The notes under the pieces are model-generated. The model did no database searches, was not told the origin of the DNA, and worked only from the letters and a program-made list of their open reading frames with translations. This document shows, piece after piece, positions 1-5,590 of a DNA stretch of 9,983 nt. A program made the position numbers and the translations under genes. Position 1 is the stretch's first letter. Each line of letters starts with the position of its first letter. Source of the stretch: Candidatus Altimarinota bacterium. GTDB taxonomy: Bacteria > Patescibacteriota > Gracilibacteria > UM-FILTER-43-11. Where the stretch lies: NCBI GenBank assembly GCA_029934675.1, contig JAOZLT010000040.1, positions 1-9,983 on the forward strand, written 5' to 3'.

Positions 1-155
1 ACATAGAGGCTACATTGAGGCTACTTCGTTCCGCTTCGCTACACTTTGAGGCTACTATTGTGGTTGTAATTAGTAATCCACAATTGTAGCCACCATTGTA
101 GCCTCAGCGACGTCAGGAGCGTAGCCTCTATGTAGCCTCAATGTATAGCCTCTAT
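1..155. repeat. Inverted array of GGCTAC words
   Basis: The word GAGGCTAC occurs at 6-13, 17-24 and 48-55, and its complement GTAGCCTC at 98-105, 121-128 and 132-139. Degenerate copies lie at 86-91 (GTAGCC) and 146-152 (TAGCCTC). On the left the words form two tandem 11-base units, ATAGAGGCTAC (3-13) and ATTGAGGCTAC (14-24). The exact complements of both units stand at 121-131 and 132-142, so the whole block can fold back on itself. An inner hairpin pairs 50-63 with 78-91 (6 + 7 bp around one T-T mismatch, 14-base loop). The block touches the window edge and may extend further left. It contains no convincing reading frame. Its function is unknown. Confidence 0.8.
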
Positions 156-183
156 TGGAAAATCTAACGTTATGTGATAATTT
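155..183 (+). promoter_or_regulatory. Possible prfB promoter
   Basis: TTGGAA (155-160) could be a -35 box. TAATTT (178-183, 17-base spacer) or GATAAT (176-181, preceded by TGT, 15-base spacer) could be the -10. It lies about 40 bases before the prfB ATG, directly after the repeat array. Both boxes are imperfect, so this is a weak call. Confidence 0.3.
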
Positions 184-219
184 AATTTAGCTTATTTAGA
201 TAATTATGCAGATTCGACA

Positions 220-1300
220 ATGGACTTGAAATCCGACCTAAAAACACTGGTAAATTCCATTGATAAAGATCTCCAGTATCTTTGACGGTTTAGGAATTAA
301 GGAAAAACAGAAAAAAGCCGAGGAATTATCAGCCAAAGAGGGTTTTTGGGATAATCGGAAGGATGCGGAAAAAATATTAAAAGAACTAAAATATTGGGAA
401 AATCTGACTAAAAAATGGGAGGAAATTAGGAAAAAGCGACAAGATTTGGAAGAATTAGTTGATTTGTTGGATAAAGAAAAAGAAAATGAAATTGAAGATT
501 TTCAAAATGAATTTACAGAGCTAGAGTCTGCTCATCAAAAAGCACATATAGAGTTGTTTTTGAATGCTCCAAATGACCAAAATGATGCAATTATTATTCT
601 CTCATCTGGGACAGGAGGTGTAGATGCTCAAGATTGGACTGAGATGCTTATGAGAATGTATTTGAGATACGCGGAGAGCCATAATTTTAAAGCAACTGTC
701 CGGGAAAAAACCATGGGAGCTGAAGCTGGCATAAAAAGTGCAATAATCGAGATTAAAGGCATGCTTGCTTATGGTTATTTAAAATCAGAATATGGAGTAC
801 ACAGGCTCGTTCGCCTATCTCCTTTTAATTCAAAAAACCTTCGCCAGACATCGTTCGCCTTAGTTGAAGTCCTACCAATTTTGGCTGAAGATGAAGGTGT
901 GGAGATTGATGAAAAAGATTTAAGAGTGGATACATTTAGAGCAAGTGGTGCAGGTGGTCAGCATGTAAATACTACTGATTCCGCCGTCCGCATTACTCAT
1001 AATCCGACTGGTATTGTTGTTAGTTGTCAAAATGAGCGTTCACAAGCTCAGAACAAAGCTCAAGCAATGCAGGAGCTAAGAGCCCGATTAATGCAAAAAA
1101 TGATGGAGGAAAAAAAGGAAAAAGTGGAAGAATTGAAAGGTGGTTATAAAGAAGCTGTATGGGGCAACCAAATACGCTCTTACGTTTTTCAACCATATAC
1201 TATGGTCAAAGACCATCGTACCAATGCTGAAACCAGCCAAATTGACAAGGTAATGGATGGGGAGATTGACGTGTTTATTGAAGCGTATCTTCTTAAATAA
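220..1300 (+). CDS. prfB: Peptide chain release factor 2 (RF2), read by +1 programmed frameshift
   Basis: RF2 recognises UAA and UGA in the ribosomal A site and triggers release of the finished protein. The gene is in two frames. ATG at 220 opens a 21-codon zero frame beginning MDLKSDLK and ending Leu-Gln-Tyr-Leu at an in-frame TGA (283-285). Reading then slips +1 at CTT-T and continues as DGLGIKEKQ to the TAA at 1298-1300. The joined product is 359 residues, the usual RF2 length. In joined numbering the stop-codon selector SPF is at about 200-202, which marks RF2 rather than RF1, and the catalytic GGQ is at about 245-247, followed by a normal C-terminal domain. The N-terminal helical domain is rich in Lys and Glu. 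A plain ORF search would start at TTG 260 and miss the first exon-like part. There is no Shine-Dalgarno sequence before ATG 220. Confidence 0.95.
271..286 (+). promoter_or_regulatory. prfB +1 programmed frameshift site
   Basis: The sequence TAT CTT TGA C (277-286) is the classic RF2 autoregulatory slip site: low RF2 makes the ribosome pause on UGA, and peptidyl-tRNA-Leu slips from CUU to UUU. The heptad matches the well-known E. coli site base for base. The E. coli site also has an AGGGGG Shine-Dalgarno-like stimulator just upstream. Here that position reads CTCCAG (271-276), so the usual stimulator is absent. Confidence 0.9.
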
Positions 1301-1314
1301 TTTTGAATTTTTGA

Positions 1315-1352
1315 TTTTTGATTCATGATTTTTGATTCATAATTCATAATTA
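1315..1352 (+). repeat. 38-base AT-rich dispersed repeat, copy 1
   Basis: This block of TTTTTGATT and ATTCATAATTCATAAT words matches 2479-2516 in 36 of 38 positions, with the last 26 bases identical (1327-1352 and 2491-2516). It lies just after prfB and just before a GC-rich palindrome. It has no coding potential. Confidence 0.75.
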
Positions 1353-1360
1353 TTCCCCCT

Positions 1361-1410
1361 GTCATTCTCGGGCCCGCCCTTTTGGGCGGTGAATTCGACC
1401 CGGGAATCTC
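1361..1410. repeat. GC-rich palindromic element, copy 1
   Basis: An inner stem CCGCCC (1374-1379) TTTT GGGCGG (1384-1389) lies within outer arms ATTCTCGGG (1364-1372) and CCCGGGAAT (1399-1407). The ends, GTCATTCTCGG and CCGGGAATCTC, resemble those of the element at 2336-2390 when that one is read on the minus strand. The sharp GC contrast with the flanks suggests a REP-like mobile palindrome. There is no T-tract, so it is not a clear terminator. Confidence 0.65.
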
Positions 1411-1431
1411 CCAGAAAACAGTTGTAATAAA

Positions 1432-1461
1432 TTGCACTAAATGTTACACTCAACACATTAT
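1432..1461 (+). promoter_or_regulatory. Possible promoter for the 1486 gene
   Basis: TTGCAC (1432-1437) and CATTAT (1456-1461) are 18 bases apart and lie about 25 bases before the start codon. The boxes are only partly consensus. They sit directly downstream of the GC-rich palindrome, which would separate this gene from prfB. Confidence 0.3.
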
Positions 1462-1485
1462 TAGTTATATATATATATAAGGAAA

Positions 1486-2166
1486 ATGAATTCAAAAAAC
1501 ATATTAACGATTTTATTAACAGCAATAATCGCAGGAGGTGGTGTTTATTTTTTCGTAAAAAATAATCAACCAATTCCTACTCCAACAATCGTACAAAAGG
1601 AGGTTGATATAGATAAAATTAAGGAGGGAATAAAAAAAGAGTTAATGGATGAAATGAAAAAAAATGAAAAAGAAGTCGCTCAACCATCAATAACCAAAGA
1701 TATAGTTGAGATTGCAAAAGCAAGCAATAACAAATTTCTCTACCTAGTTTCAAGTCCATCTTTAAGCTCCACAAAAGTAATACTAAAAGATTTTTACGGA
1801 ACTTTTTCATTTAAGTATCCATGGAACGAGTGGCGAGAACTACACTTTACAAATAGTGATCTTACAGGTTCCAGTGGCGGTGACACTAATCGATTTGATC
1901 AGCTTCTTGCTTATAATTTCTGTGCAGGTTCACTTGGCTGTGACATGTCAAAGAAGGAAGGTAAAGGTTTCGAAATCCAAATATGGAACGCAACTTATCC
2001 CGGAAAAACAGATAATCCAAATTTTTTCAAAAACAATGGTGAAATACTAGTAAAAGAAACTGAAAAGATTATTATAACCTATAAGCCTTATAAGGATTCA
2101 TACAATGGCCAGGGAGTAACGGAAGCTGTAGATAAGCTTTTTGAATCATTTGAGTTAATAGAATAA
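1486..2166 (+). CDS. Membrane-anchored protein of unknown function
   Basis: I do not recognise the family of this 226-residue protein. Residues 5-24 form one hydrophobic segment (ILTILLTAIIAGGGVYFF), which looks like an uncleaved N-terminal anchor; no lipobox cysteine is visible. A proline-rich spacer (PIPTPT, about 29-34) and a Lys/Glu-rich helical stretch (38-65) follow. The rest, about 80-226, appears to be a globular extracytoplasmic domain with the motif FSFKYPWNEW (107-116) and two cysteines, C146 and C152, that could form a disulphide. FSFKYP-type strands occur in several small secreted PsbP-like or lipoprotein-like domains, but that comparison is too weak for a name. It has the best ribosome-binding site in the window, AAGGA at 1479-1483, only two bases before ATG. 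It stands alone between two repeat-rich gaps. Confidence 0.8.
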   Translation: MNSKNILTILLTAIIAGGGVYFFVKNNQPIPTPTIVQKEVDIDKIKEGIKKELMDEMKKNEKEVAQPSITKDIVEIAKASNNKFLYLVSSPSLSSTKVILKDFYGTFSFKYPWNEWRELHFTNSDLTGSSGGDTNRFDQLLAYNFCAGSLGCDMSKKEGKGFEIQIWNATYPGKTDNPNFFKNNGEILVKETEKIIITYKPYKDSYNGQGVTEAVDKLFESFELIE

Positions 2167-2203
2167 TTTAGTGCAACTTCCCACAACCCTGTATAAGTAG
2201 TTC

Positions 2204-2296
2204 GTGTATTTACCTTATTTGATTTAAATTTCGGTGAGTAAATACACTCACCCAAATTTACCAACGTTGATAAAACATTTTAACATTGGTAAATTT
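2204..2296 (+). other. Three competing hairpins
   Basis: Stem A pairs GTGTATTTAC (2204-2213) with GTAAATACAC (2238-2247), 10 bp perfect. Stem B pairs AAATTT-C-GGTGAGT (2226-2239) with ACTCACC-C-AAATTT (2246-2259), 13 bp with one C-C mismatch and a 6-base loop. Stem C pairs AAATTTACCAA (2254-2264) with TTGGTAAATTT (2286-2296), 11 bp perfect, extendable by 3 bp past one mismatch. B shares bases with both A and C, so A+C and B are alternative folds. This is the geometry of an attenuator or switch, but no known riboswitch core is recognisable and def has its own later promoter. Confidence 0.6.
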
Positions 2297-2335
2297 CACC
2301 TATACCGAAACGATAGCAGAATACCAGCTTACCGT

Positions 2336-2390
2336 GAGACTCTCGGATAGCAAGTCTGGCTATTCGCCAGTCATGTCCGAGGGTGACAAT
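2336..2390. repeat. Palindromic element, copy 2 (inverted relative to copy 1)
   Basis: Outer arms CTCGGA (2342-2347) and TCCGAG (2376-2381) enclose an inner hairpin CTGGC (2356-2360) TATTC GCCAG (2366-2370). Read on the minus strand it starts TGTCACCCTCGG and ends TCCGAGAGTCTC, parallel to TGTCATTCTCGG and CCGGGAATCTC of the element at 1361-1410. The centres differ. The relation is inferred from the shared ends only. Confidence 0.5.
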
Positions 2391-2478
2391 GGGATGGTGT
2401 ATATCAATTTAAAATTTAGAATTTTGAATAACCAATTTCCAAATAATGACGAACGACGAATTTCCAATTAATTTATCA

Positions 2479-2516
2479 TTTTTGATTTGTGATTTTTGAT
2501 TCATAATTCATAATTA
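2479..2516 (+). repeat. 38-base AT-rich dispersed repeat, copy 2
   Basis: This copy differs from 1315-1352 at two positions near its left end (36 of 38 identical). As with copy 1, a GC-rich palindrome lies nearby, here about 90 bases upstream instead of downstream. Confidence 0.75.
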
Positions 2517-2542
2517 AATTCTTAATTATTAACGTTGGAGGT

Positions 2543-2570
2543 TTGCATAAATTTTAATTTCCCCTATTAT
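2543..2570 (+). promoter_or_regulatory. Promoter of def
   Basis: TTGCAT (2543-2548), a 16-base spacer and TATTAT (2565-2570) form a good sigma-70-type promoter. Transcription would start near 2577 and leave an untranslated leader of about 28 bases. That leader contains a small perfect hairpin, TTAGTT (2583-2588) TTT AACTAA (2592-2597), just before the start codon and no Shine-Dalgarno sequence. Confidence 0.5.
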
Positions 2571-2604
2571 TATTCTGTACCGTTAGTTTTTAACTAATAA
2601 TCAA

Positions 2605-3099
2605 ATGTCATTAACAATAGAAACGGGGGAAGAAAATGAAATTCTCCGCAAAAAGTCGAAGGAAGTTAAGAAAATCGATAAAAAACTACTCAAATTCATA
2701 AAAGAGATGGATAAGTCGATGAAGTCTGAAAAGGGGGTCGGTCTTGCAGCACCTCAAGTTGGAAAAAATATCAGATTAATAATAGTGTTATTGAACAATG
2801 AAATTGTGATTCCGATGGTGAATCCTAAAATAACTACTCATTCTGATAATGTGGAATCTGGTGAGGAGGGATGCTTGAGCTTACCTGGCATATGGGGGCA
2901 AGTAAAACGGTATAAAGAAATTACTGTGCAATTTTTGGATGTAAAAGGTGAAAAAAGGATGTTGAAACTAGAAGGCTTTAATGCCCGTATAGTACAGCAC
3001 GAGATAGATCATCTGGACGGCATTCTGTTTACTGATTATATGGATGCTGAAGATGCCTTGCTGAATGTAATGAATAAAAAGGAAATTGAGAGGTTGTAA
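2605..3099 (+). CDS. def: Peptide deformylase
   Basis: This cytoplasmic metalloenzyme removes the formyl group from the N-terminal methionine of new proteins. All three family motifs are intact in the 164 residues: GVGLAAPQVG (44-53), EEGCLSLPG (87-95, metal-binding Cys90) and QHEIDHLDG (131-139, metal ligands His132 and His136, catalytic Glu133). The length is normal for a bacterial deformylase and the protein appears complete. ATG 2605 was chosen because it lies just before the expected N-terminal strand and just after a promoter. There is no Shine-Dalgarno sequence; the leader is short and AT-rich. The gene seems monocistronic: the tRNA gene downstream is on the other strand. With prfB, it makes the left part of the window a loose protein-synthesis neighbourhood. 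Confidence 0.96.
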   Translation: MSLTIETGEENEILRKKSKEVKKIDKKLLKFIKEMDKSMKSEKGVGLAAPQVGKNIRLIIVLLNNEIVIPMVNPKITTHSDNVESGEEGCLSLPGIWGQVKRYKEITVQFLDVKGEKRMLKLEGFNARIVQHEIDHLDGILFTDYMDAEDALLNVMNKKEIERL

Positions 3100-3218
3100 G
3101 ACTATTTTGAAGAAACAAAAACCTTCTTAATTGATTTTTTGTAATGTTTTGGTTTATACAAAGCCTTATGCTGTCATGATGCGATGAAAGCTTATTTGCA
3201 ATTTGTATTATATAGTAT

Positions 3219-3260
3219 CGAGAAAAGGACTTCCCCGCTTTCGCGAGGATAAACTTCTCG
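3219..3260 (-). other. Hairpin with GAAA tetraloop downstream of tRNA-Leu
   Basis: On the minus strand CCTCGC (3248-3243) GAAA GCGGGG (3238-3233) forms a 6-bp stem whose only non-Watson-Crick pair is U-G; on the plus strand the same position would be a C-A mismatch. Outer arms CGAGAA (3219-3224) and TTCTCG (3255-3260) can close a larger structure. It begins about 30 bases past the tRNA 3' end and may help end or process that transcript. A clear U-tract is missing. Confidence 0.4.
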
Positions 3261-3289
3261 CCCTTTCCGGCTTATTATATTTTTATTGA

Positions 3290-3374
3290 TGGTGCCCGGG
3301 AAAGGACTCGAACCTTCACGTCTTGCGACACTGGTTCCTAAGACCAGCGTGTCTACCAGTTCCACCACCCGGGC
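3290..3374 (-). tRNA. tRNA-Leu (anticodon UAG)
   Basis: This is an 85-base tRNA including an encoded 3' CCA (complement of TGG at 3290-3292). The acceptor stem pairs GCCCGGG with CCCGGGC, 7 bp perfect, with A as discriminator base. The D-arm contains AACTGGTAGAC. The anticodon arm is CTGGT-CTTAGGA-ACCAG, giving anticodon TAG, which reads CUA and related Leu codons. A long variable arm (TGTC GCAA GACG) fits a class II leucine tRNA, and the T-arm loop is TTCGAGT. It is divergent from the bactofilin-like gene at 3473 and lies tail to tail with def. Confidence 0.95.
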
Positions 3375-3401
3375 GTACCGCTTACTTACTTCAGCTTGCG
3401 T

Positions 3402-3430
3402 ATTTTACGTTAAGATTATTCTTTTTGCAA
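3402..3430 (-). promoter_or_regulatory. Promoter of tRNA-Leu
   Basis: Read on the minus strand, TTGCAA (3430-3425), a 17-base spacer and TAAAAT (3407-3402) lie about 28 bases before the mature tRNA 5' end. The spacing is ideal and both boxes are close to consensus. Confidence 0.55.
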
Positions 3431-3438
3431 AGTAATTT

Positions 3439-3447
3439 TGCTATACT
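3439..3447 (+). promoter_or_regulatory. Extended -10 promoter of the 3473 gene
   Basis: TGCTATACT gives a TG dinucleotide one base before a strong TATACT -10 box (3442-3447). The -35 region (about 3419-3424, TTCTTT) is poor, as is common for extended -10 promoters. The start would lie near 3454, giving a leader of about 20 bases. It overlaps the upstream end of the divergent tRNA promoter region. Confidence 0.45.
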
Positions 3448-3472
3448 ATCCTCGAATCTAACACTAAATACC

Positions 3473-4627
3473 ATGAAATTTAAAAAAACCCTTCTAATTG
3501 CCCTACTTTCCATTTTATTAATCCCGACATTTGCTTTTGCACTTAATTTTGAGGTGGGTGATGAGATATTTAATACCGAAACAATTAACGATGATTATTA
3601 CGCTGCGGGTGGTAAGATTGAGTTAGATTCTATTGTGAATGGAGATATGATTATGGCGGGAGGCGAACTTCGAATCGACTCTAAAATCTCTCAAGATTTA
3701 ACACTTGTAGGTGGTGAGATTAGAGTTAAAGGTGAAGTGGCTGATGACGCACGAATAGGAGGGGGAAATGTAATAGTTAATGCAACTATTAAGGACGACC
3801 TGATAGTCGGTGCTGGTAATTTTGAATTAGGTGAAGATGGTTTTGTAGGTGGTGATTTGATTTTTGGTGGCGGAAACGTGGTTATAAACGGAATGGTGAA
3901 TGGAAATATTAAAGGAGGTGGCGGAAGTGTATATATTAATAATGTTGTTACTGGCGATGTAAATCTTATTAAGGCAGATAAAGTCAAAATGGGACCACGA
4001 GGCAAGGTGCTCGGCGATTTTAAATATAAAAGTCTTAAAGCCAGCGAAACTATTAACACCGATACTGTTCAAGGTTCAATCGATTTCACACAAATCAAAA
4101 ATACTATAACGGACAAAGAGGTTCAGTCATTCGGCACAGCACTTTTTGCAGGATTTTCGATTTTTAGACTTCTTACATTACTGTTTACCGGCTTATTCTT
4201 TATCTGGATATTCCGATTTTATATGACTAATGCTGTAAATACTGGCTACAAATATTCTCTGAAAAGTTTTGGTGTTGGTTTCCTTACTCTGATAATGGGA
4301 CCGGTTGCCGCATTGCTATCGCTAATAACAGGTATCGGGCTCGGGCTTTCTTTTCTGATTATGCTTATGTGGTTTTTAGCGCTTGCTGTCGGCAAGCTGA
4401 TTGCGGCTTATATGATAGGAATGAAAATAATTAAGGTTAAAGATAGTAGCGGTTTTGTAAGAGCCTATATTTCTTTCGTGCTTGGCGCTTTGTTACTTGT
4501 ACTCATATCTATGGTTCCACTGCTTGGCTGGATAATTAAGTTTATTTTGGTGATGATAGGGATAGGTGCGGTTGCTTTGCATGAGATGAAGCTGTTTAAT
4601 TTGTTAAGAAAAGACAAAAAAGTCTAA
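3473..4627 (+). CDS. Secreted bactofilin-like beta-repeat protein with multiple membrane helices
   Basis: I chose ATG 3473 because it begins a clear signal sequence (MKFKKTLLIALLSILLIPTF, cleavage likely after AFA at 21-23). The longer frame from 3323 runs through the antisense of the tRNA. The mature part starts with about seven 17-19-residue repeats (45-168) of the pattern GG-x-hydrophobic-x-hydrophobic-x-x-x-hydrophobic-x-GD, as in AGGKIELDSIVNGDMIM. This is how polymer-forming bactofilin/DUF583-type beta-helices look. A linker (about 170-220) leads to a hydrophobic half with about five membrane segments (226-248, 267-290, 291-320, 340-358, 359-370) and a basic tail RKDKKV. The role is probably structural at the cell envelope. 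The signal peptide puts the beta-helix outside, unlike cytosolic bactofilins. It is first of three consecutive envelope genes. There is no Shine-Dalgarno sequence. Confidence 0.85.
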   Translation: MKFKKTLLIALLSILLIPTFAFALNFEVGDEIFNTETINDDYYAAGGKIELDSIVNGDMIMAGGELRIDSKISQDLTLVGGEIRVKGEVADDARIGGGNVIVNATIKDDLIVGAGNFELGEDGFVGGDLIFGGGNVVINGMVNGNIKGGGGSVYINNVVTGDVNLIKADKVKMGPRGKVLGDFKYKSLKASETINTDTVQGSIDFTQIKNTITDKEVQSFGTALFAGFSIFRLLTLLFTGLFFIWIFRFYMTNAVNTGYKYSLKSFGVGFLTLIMGPVAALLSLITGIGLGLSFLIMLMWFLALAVGKLIAAYMIGMKIIKVKDSSGFVRAYISFVLGALLLVLISMVPLLGWIIKFILVMIGIGAVALHEMKLFNLLRKDKKV

Positions 4628-4629
4628 AT

Positions 4630-4682
4630 ATTTCGCATTTCCCACGCCTACTGCGGGGCAGGCTGATTTCAGATTTCGCATT
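4630..4682. repeat. GC-rich insert between 10-base direct repeats
   Basis: ATTTCGCATT at 4630-4639 is repeated exactly at 4673-4682. Between them lies a GC-rich block, CCCACGCCTACTGCGGGG, with short GCCT/AGGC complementarity (4646-4649 and 4659-4662). Direct repeats around a GC-rich core could be a target-site duplication of a small element, or two words of a dispersed spacer repeat. Confidence 0.4.
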
Positions 4683-4710
4683 CTAATTTTTCATTTAACA
4701 TTTTTCATTT

Positions 4711-5553
4711 ATGAAACGAGTTATAACATTATTTATTATAATAGCAGTGATTTTGGGAAGTGGGTACTATGGCTTAAGACAATATGCGCCGGAGGTGTTG
4801 GAGGAATATCTTCCTTTTGGAGAATCTATTGTTAAAACAAGTAGCACTAATAACGCAGTAGATACTAGGGCTCATAAGGATATTTTAATAAGGAATACTA
4901 CGACCAAACCAGAAACAGCTACTGAATTCTGTATAAGGCAAAAAGGTTCTGTAAGAAAGCATGGTGGCGGTGATACTAAAGTTAAGGATGTATGTTTTAT
5001 AAATGACGGGAAAGATGGCGTACTCTGTGACCTCCAATTATTCTTTAAGAGGGAATGTGGGAAGTCAGTTATCAACGAAAATGCCATATCTACTCAACAG
5101 GCATTTATTGAATCGCGTGGAATTCCGGGTGTTTATATGATTTACTTTTCTGATACAAAATTCGATGAGAACAAAAAACCTGTAGCACGTGATTATATAT
5201 CCCGAGTTGAGTCGTGGACGTTTGGAAATCCGACAAATAAGACTTCAAATTTTCAAAATAACTTCTTTACAGATGAGGAAGATTTGGATGATTCAATTTT
5301 ATTAATGGATCACAACATCAACCCATTATGGTTTAAAGAAACAACAACAGTAAAAGATGTGACAGGATTACTTGGCAAAGCTGATTGCGAAGTGACTGAG
5401 GAGGCAGGAGTACATACTATTCGAACTTTAAAATACGAAGAAACAGCTACCAAACCTGTAGTATCTGTAAGCTTTTCGGAAGATCAGATAATCGCTGCTA
5501 CAGTTGGTATTGCGTTTAAATCTGACTATACATCTGACACGCTATGCCCGTAA
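4711..5553 (+). CDS. Membrane-anchored protein with DUF333-like cysteine segment
   Basis: This 280-residue protein starts with a basic residue pair and a hydrophobic helix (about 4-21, VITLFIIIAVILGSGYY), probably an uncleaved anchor, with the rest outside the cell. Residues 70-117 carry four cysteines, C74, C95, C106 and C116, in the order A-T-E-F-C ... V-C-F-I-N-D-G ... V-L-C ... F-F-K-R-E-C. This pattern (Cys, glycine stretch, Cys-x-hydrophobic-x-x-DG, Cys, aromatic pair, Cys) resembles the DUF333 'putative hemolysin' segment (PF03891), whose true function is not settled. The remaining 160 residues are not recognised; two more cysteines are C-terminal, the last near the very end (TLCP). 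It follows the bactofilin-like gene by 83 bases and precedes the next gene by 37, so co-transcription is likely. It has no Shine-Dalgarno sequence. Confidence 0.8.
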   Translation: MKRVITLFIIIAVILGSGYYGLRQYAPEVLEEYLPFGESIVKTSSTNNAVDTRAHKDILIRNTTTKPETATEFCIRQKGSVRKHGGGDTKVKDVCFINDGKDGVLCDLQLFFKRECGKSVINENAISTQQAFIESRGIPGVYMIYFSDTKFDENKKPVARDYISRVESWTFGNPTNKTSNFQNNFFTDEEDLDDSILLMDHNINPLWFKETTTVKDVTGLLGKADCEVTEEAGVHTIRTLKYEETATKPVVSVSFSEDQIIAATVGIAFKSDYTSDTLCP

Positions 5554-5590
5554 TTCTATTTTCTAATTACTATTTTCTATTTTAAAATCA

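Larger units (their letters stand above)
2167..2604. other. 438-base intergenic region without a gene
   Basis: No plausible protein is visible; a 61-codon frame here (2286-2471) runs through a hairpin and a palindromic element. In order the region holds three overlapping hairpins (2204-2296), a palindromic element (2336-2390), an AT-rich word-repeat zone with a 38-base repeat (2479-2516), and the def promoter (2543-2570). Confidence 0.7.

Noticed and set aside
1..155. CRISPR array
   Set aside because: The repeated words are short, occur in both orientations and have no regular unique spacers.
260..285. TTG 260 as start of prfB
   Set aside because: It would drop the N-terminal 21 codons. The classic frameshift heptad and an in-frame ATG at 220 explain the gene better and give the normal RF2 length.
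220..1300. UGA reassigned to glycine, as in some related lineages
   Set aside because: The only in-frame TGA is the prfB recoding site, where a frame change also occurs; all other genes read cleanly without TGA.
1374..1389. Rho-independent terminator of prfB
   Set aside because: The stem is strong but is followed by TGAATTCGAC rather than a T-run, and it belongs to a larger palindromic element.
1189..1573. Two overlapping minus-strand frames after prfB
   Set aside because: They are made of the prfB 3' end, the AT repeat and the palindrome read backwards.
2286..2471. 61-codon frame as a gene
   Set aside because: It crosses one arm of a hairpin, a palindromic element and AT-rich repeats, and shows no protein-like pattern.
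3323..3472. Upstream extension of the bactofilin-like gene
   Set aside because: It runs through the antisense strand of tRNA-Leu and the promoters. ATG 3473 starts a clear signal peptide.
3691..4059. 122-codon antisense frame
   Set aside because: It is the complement of the glycine-rich beta repeats, giving proline-rich low-complexity sequence.
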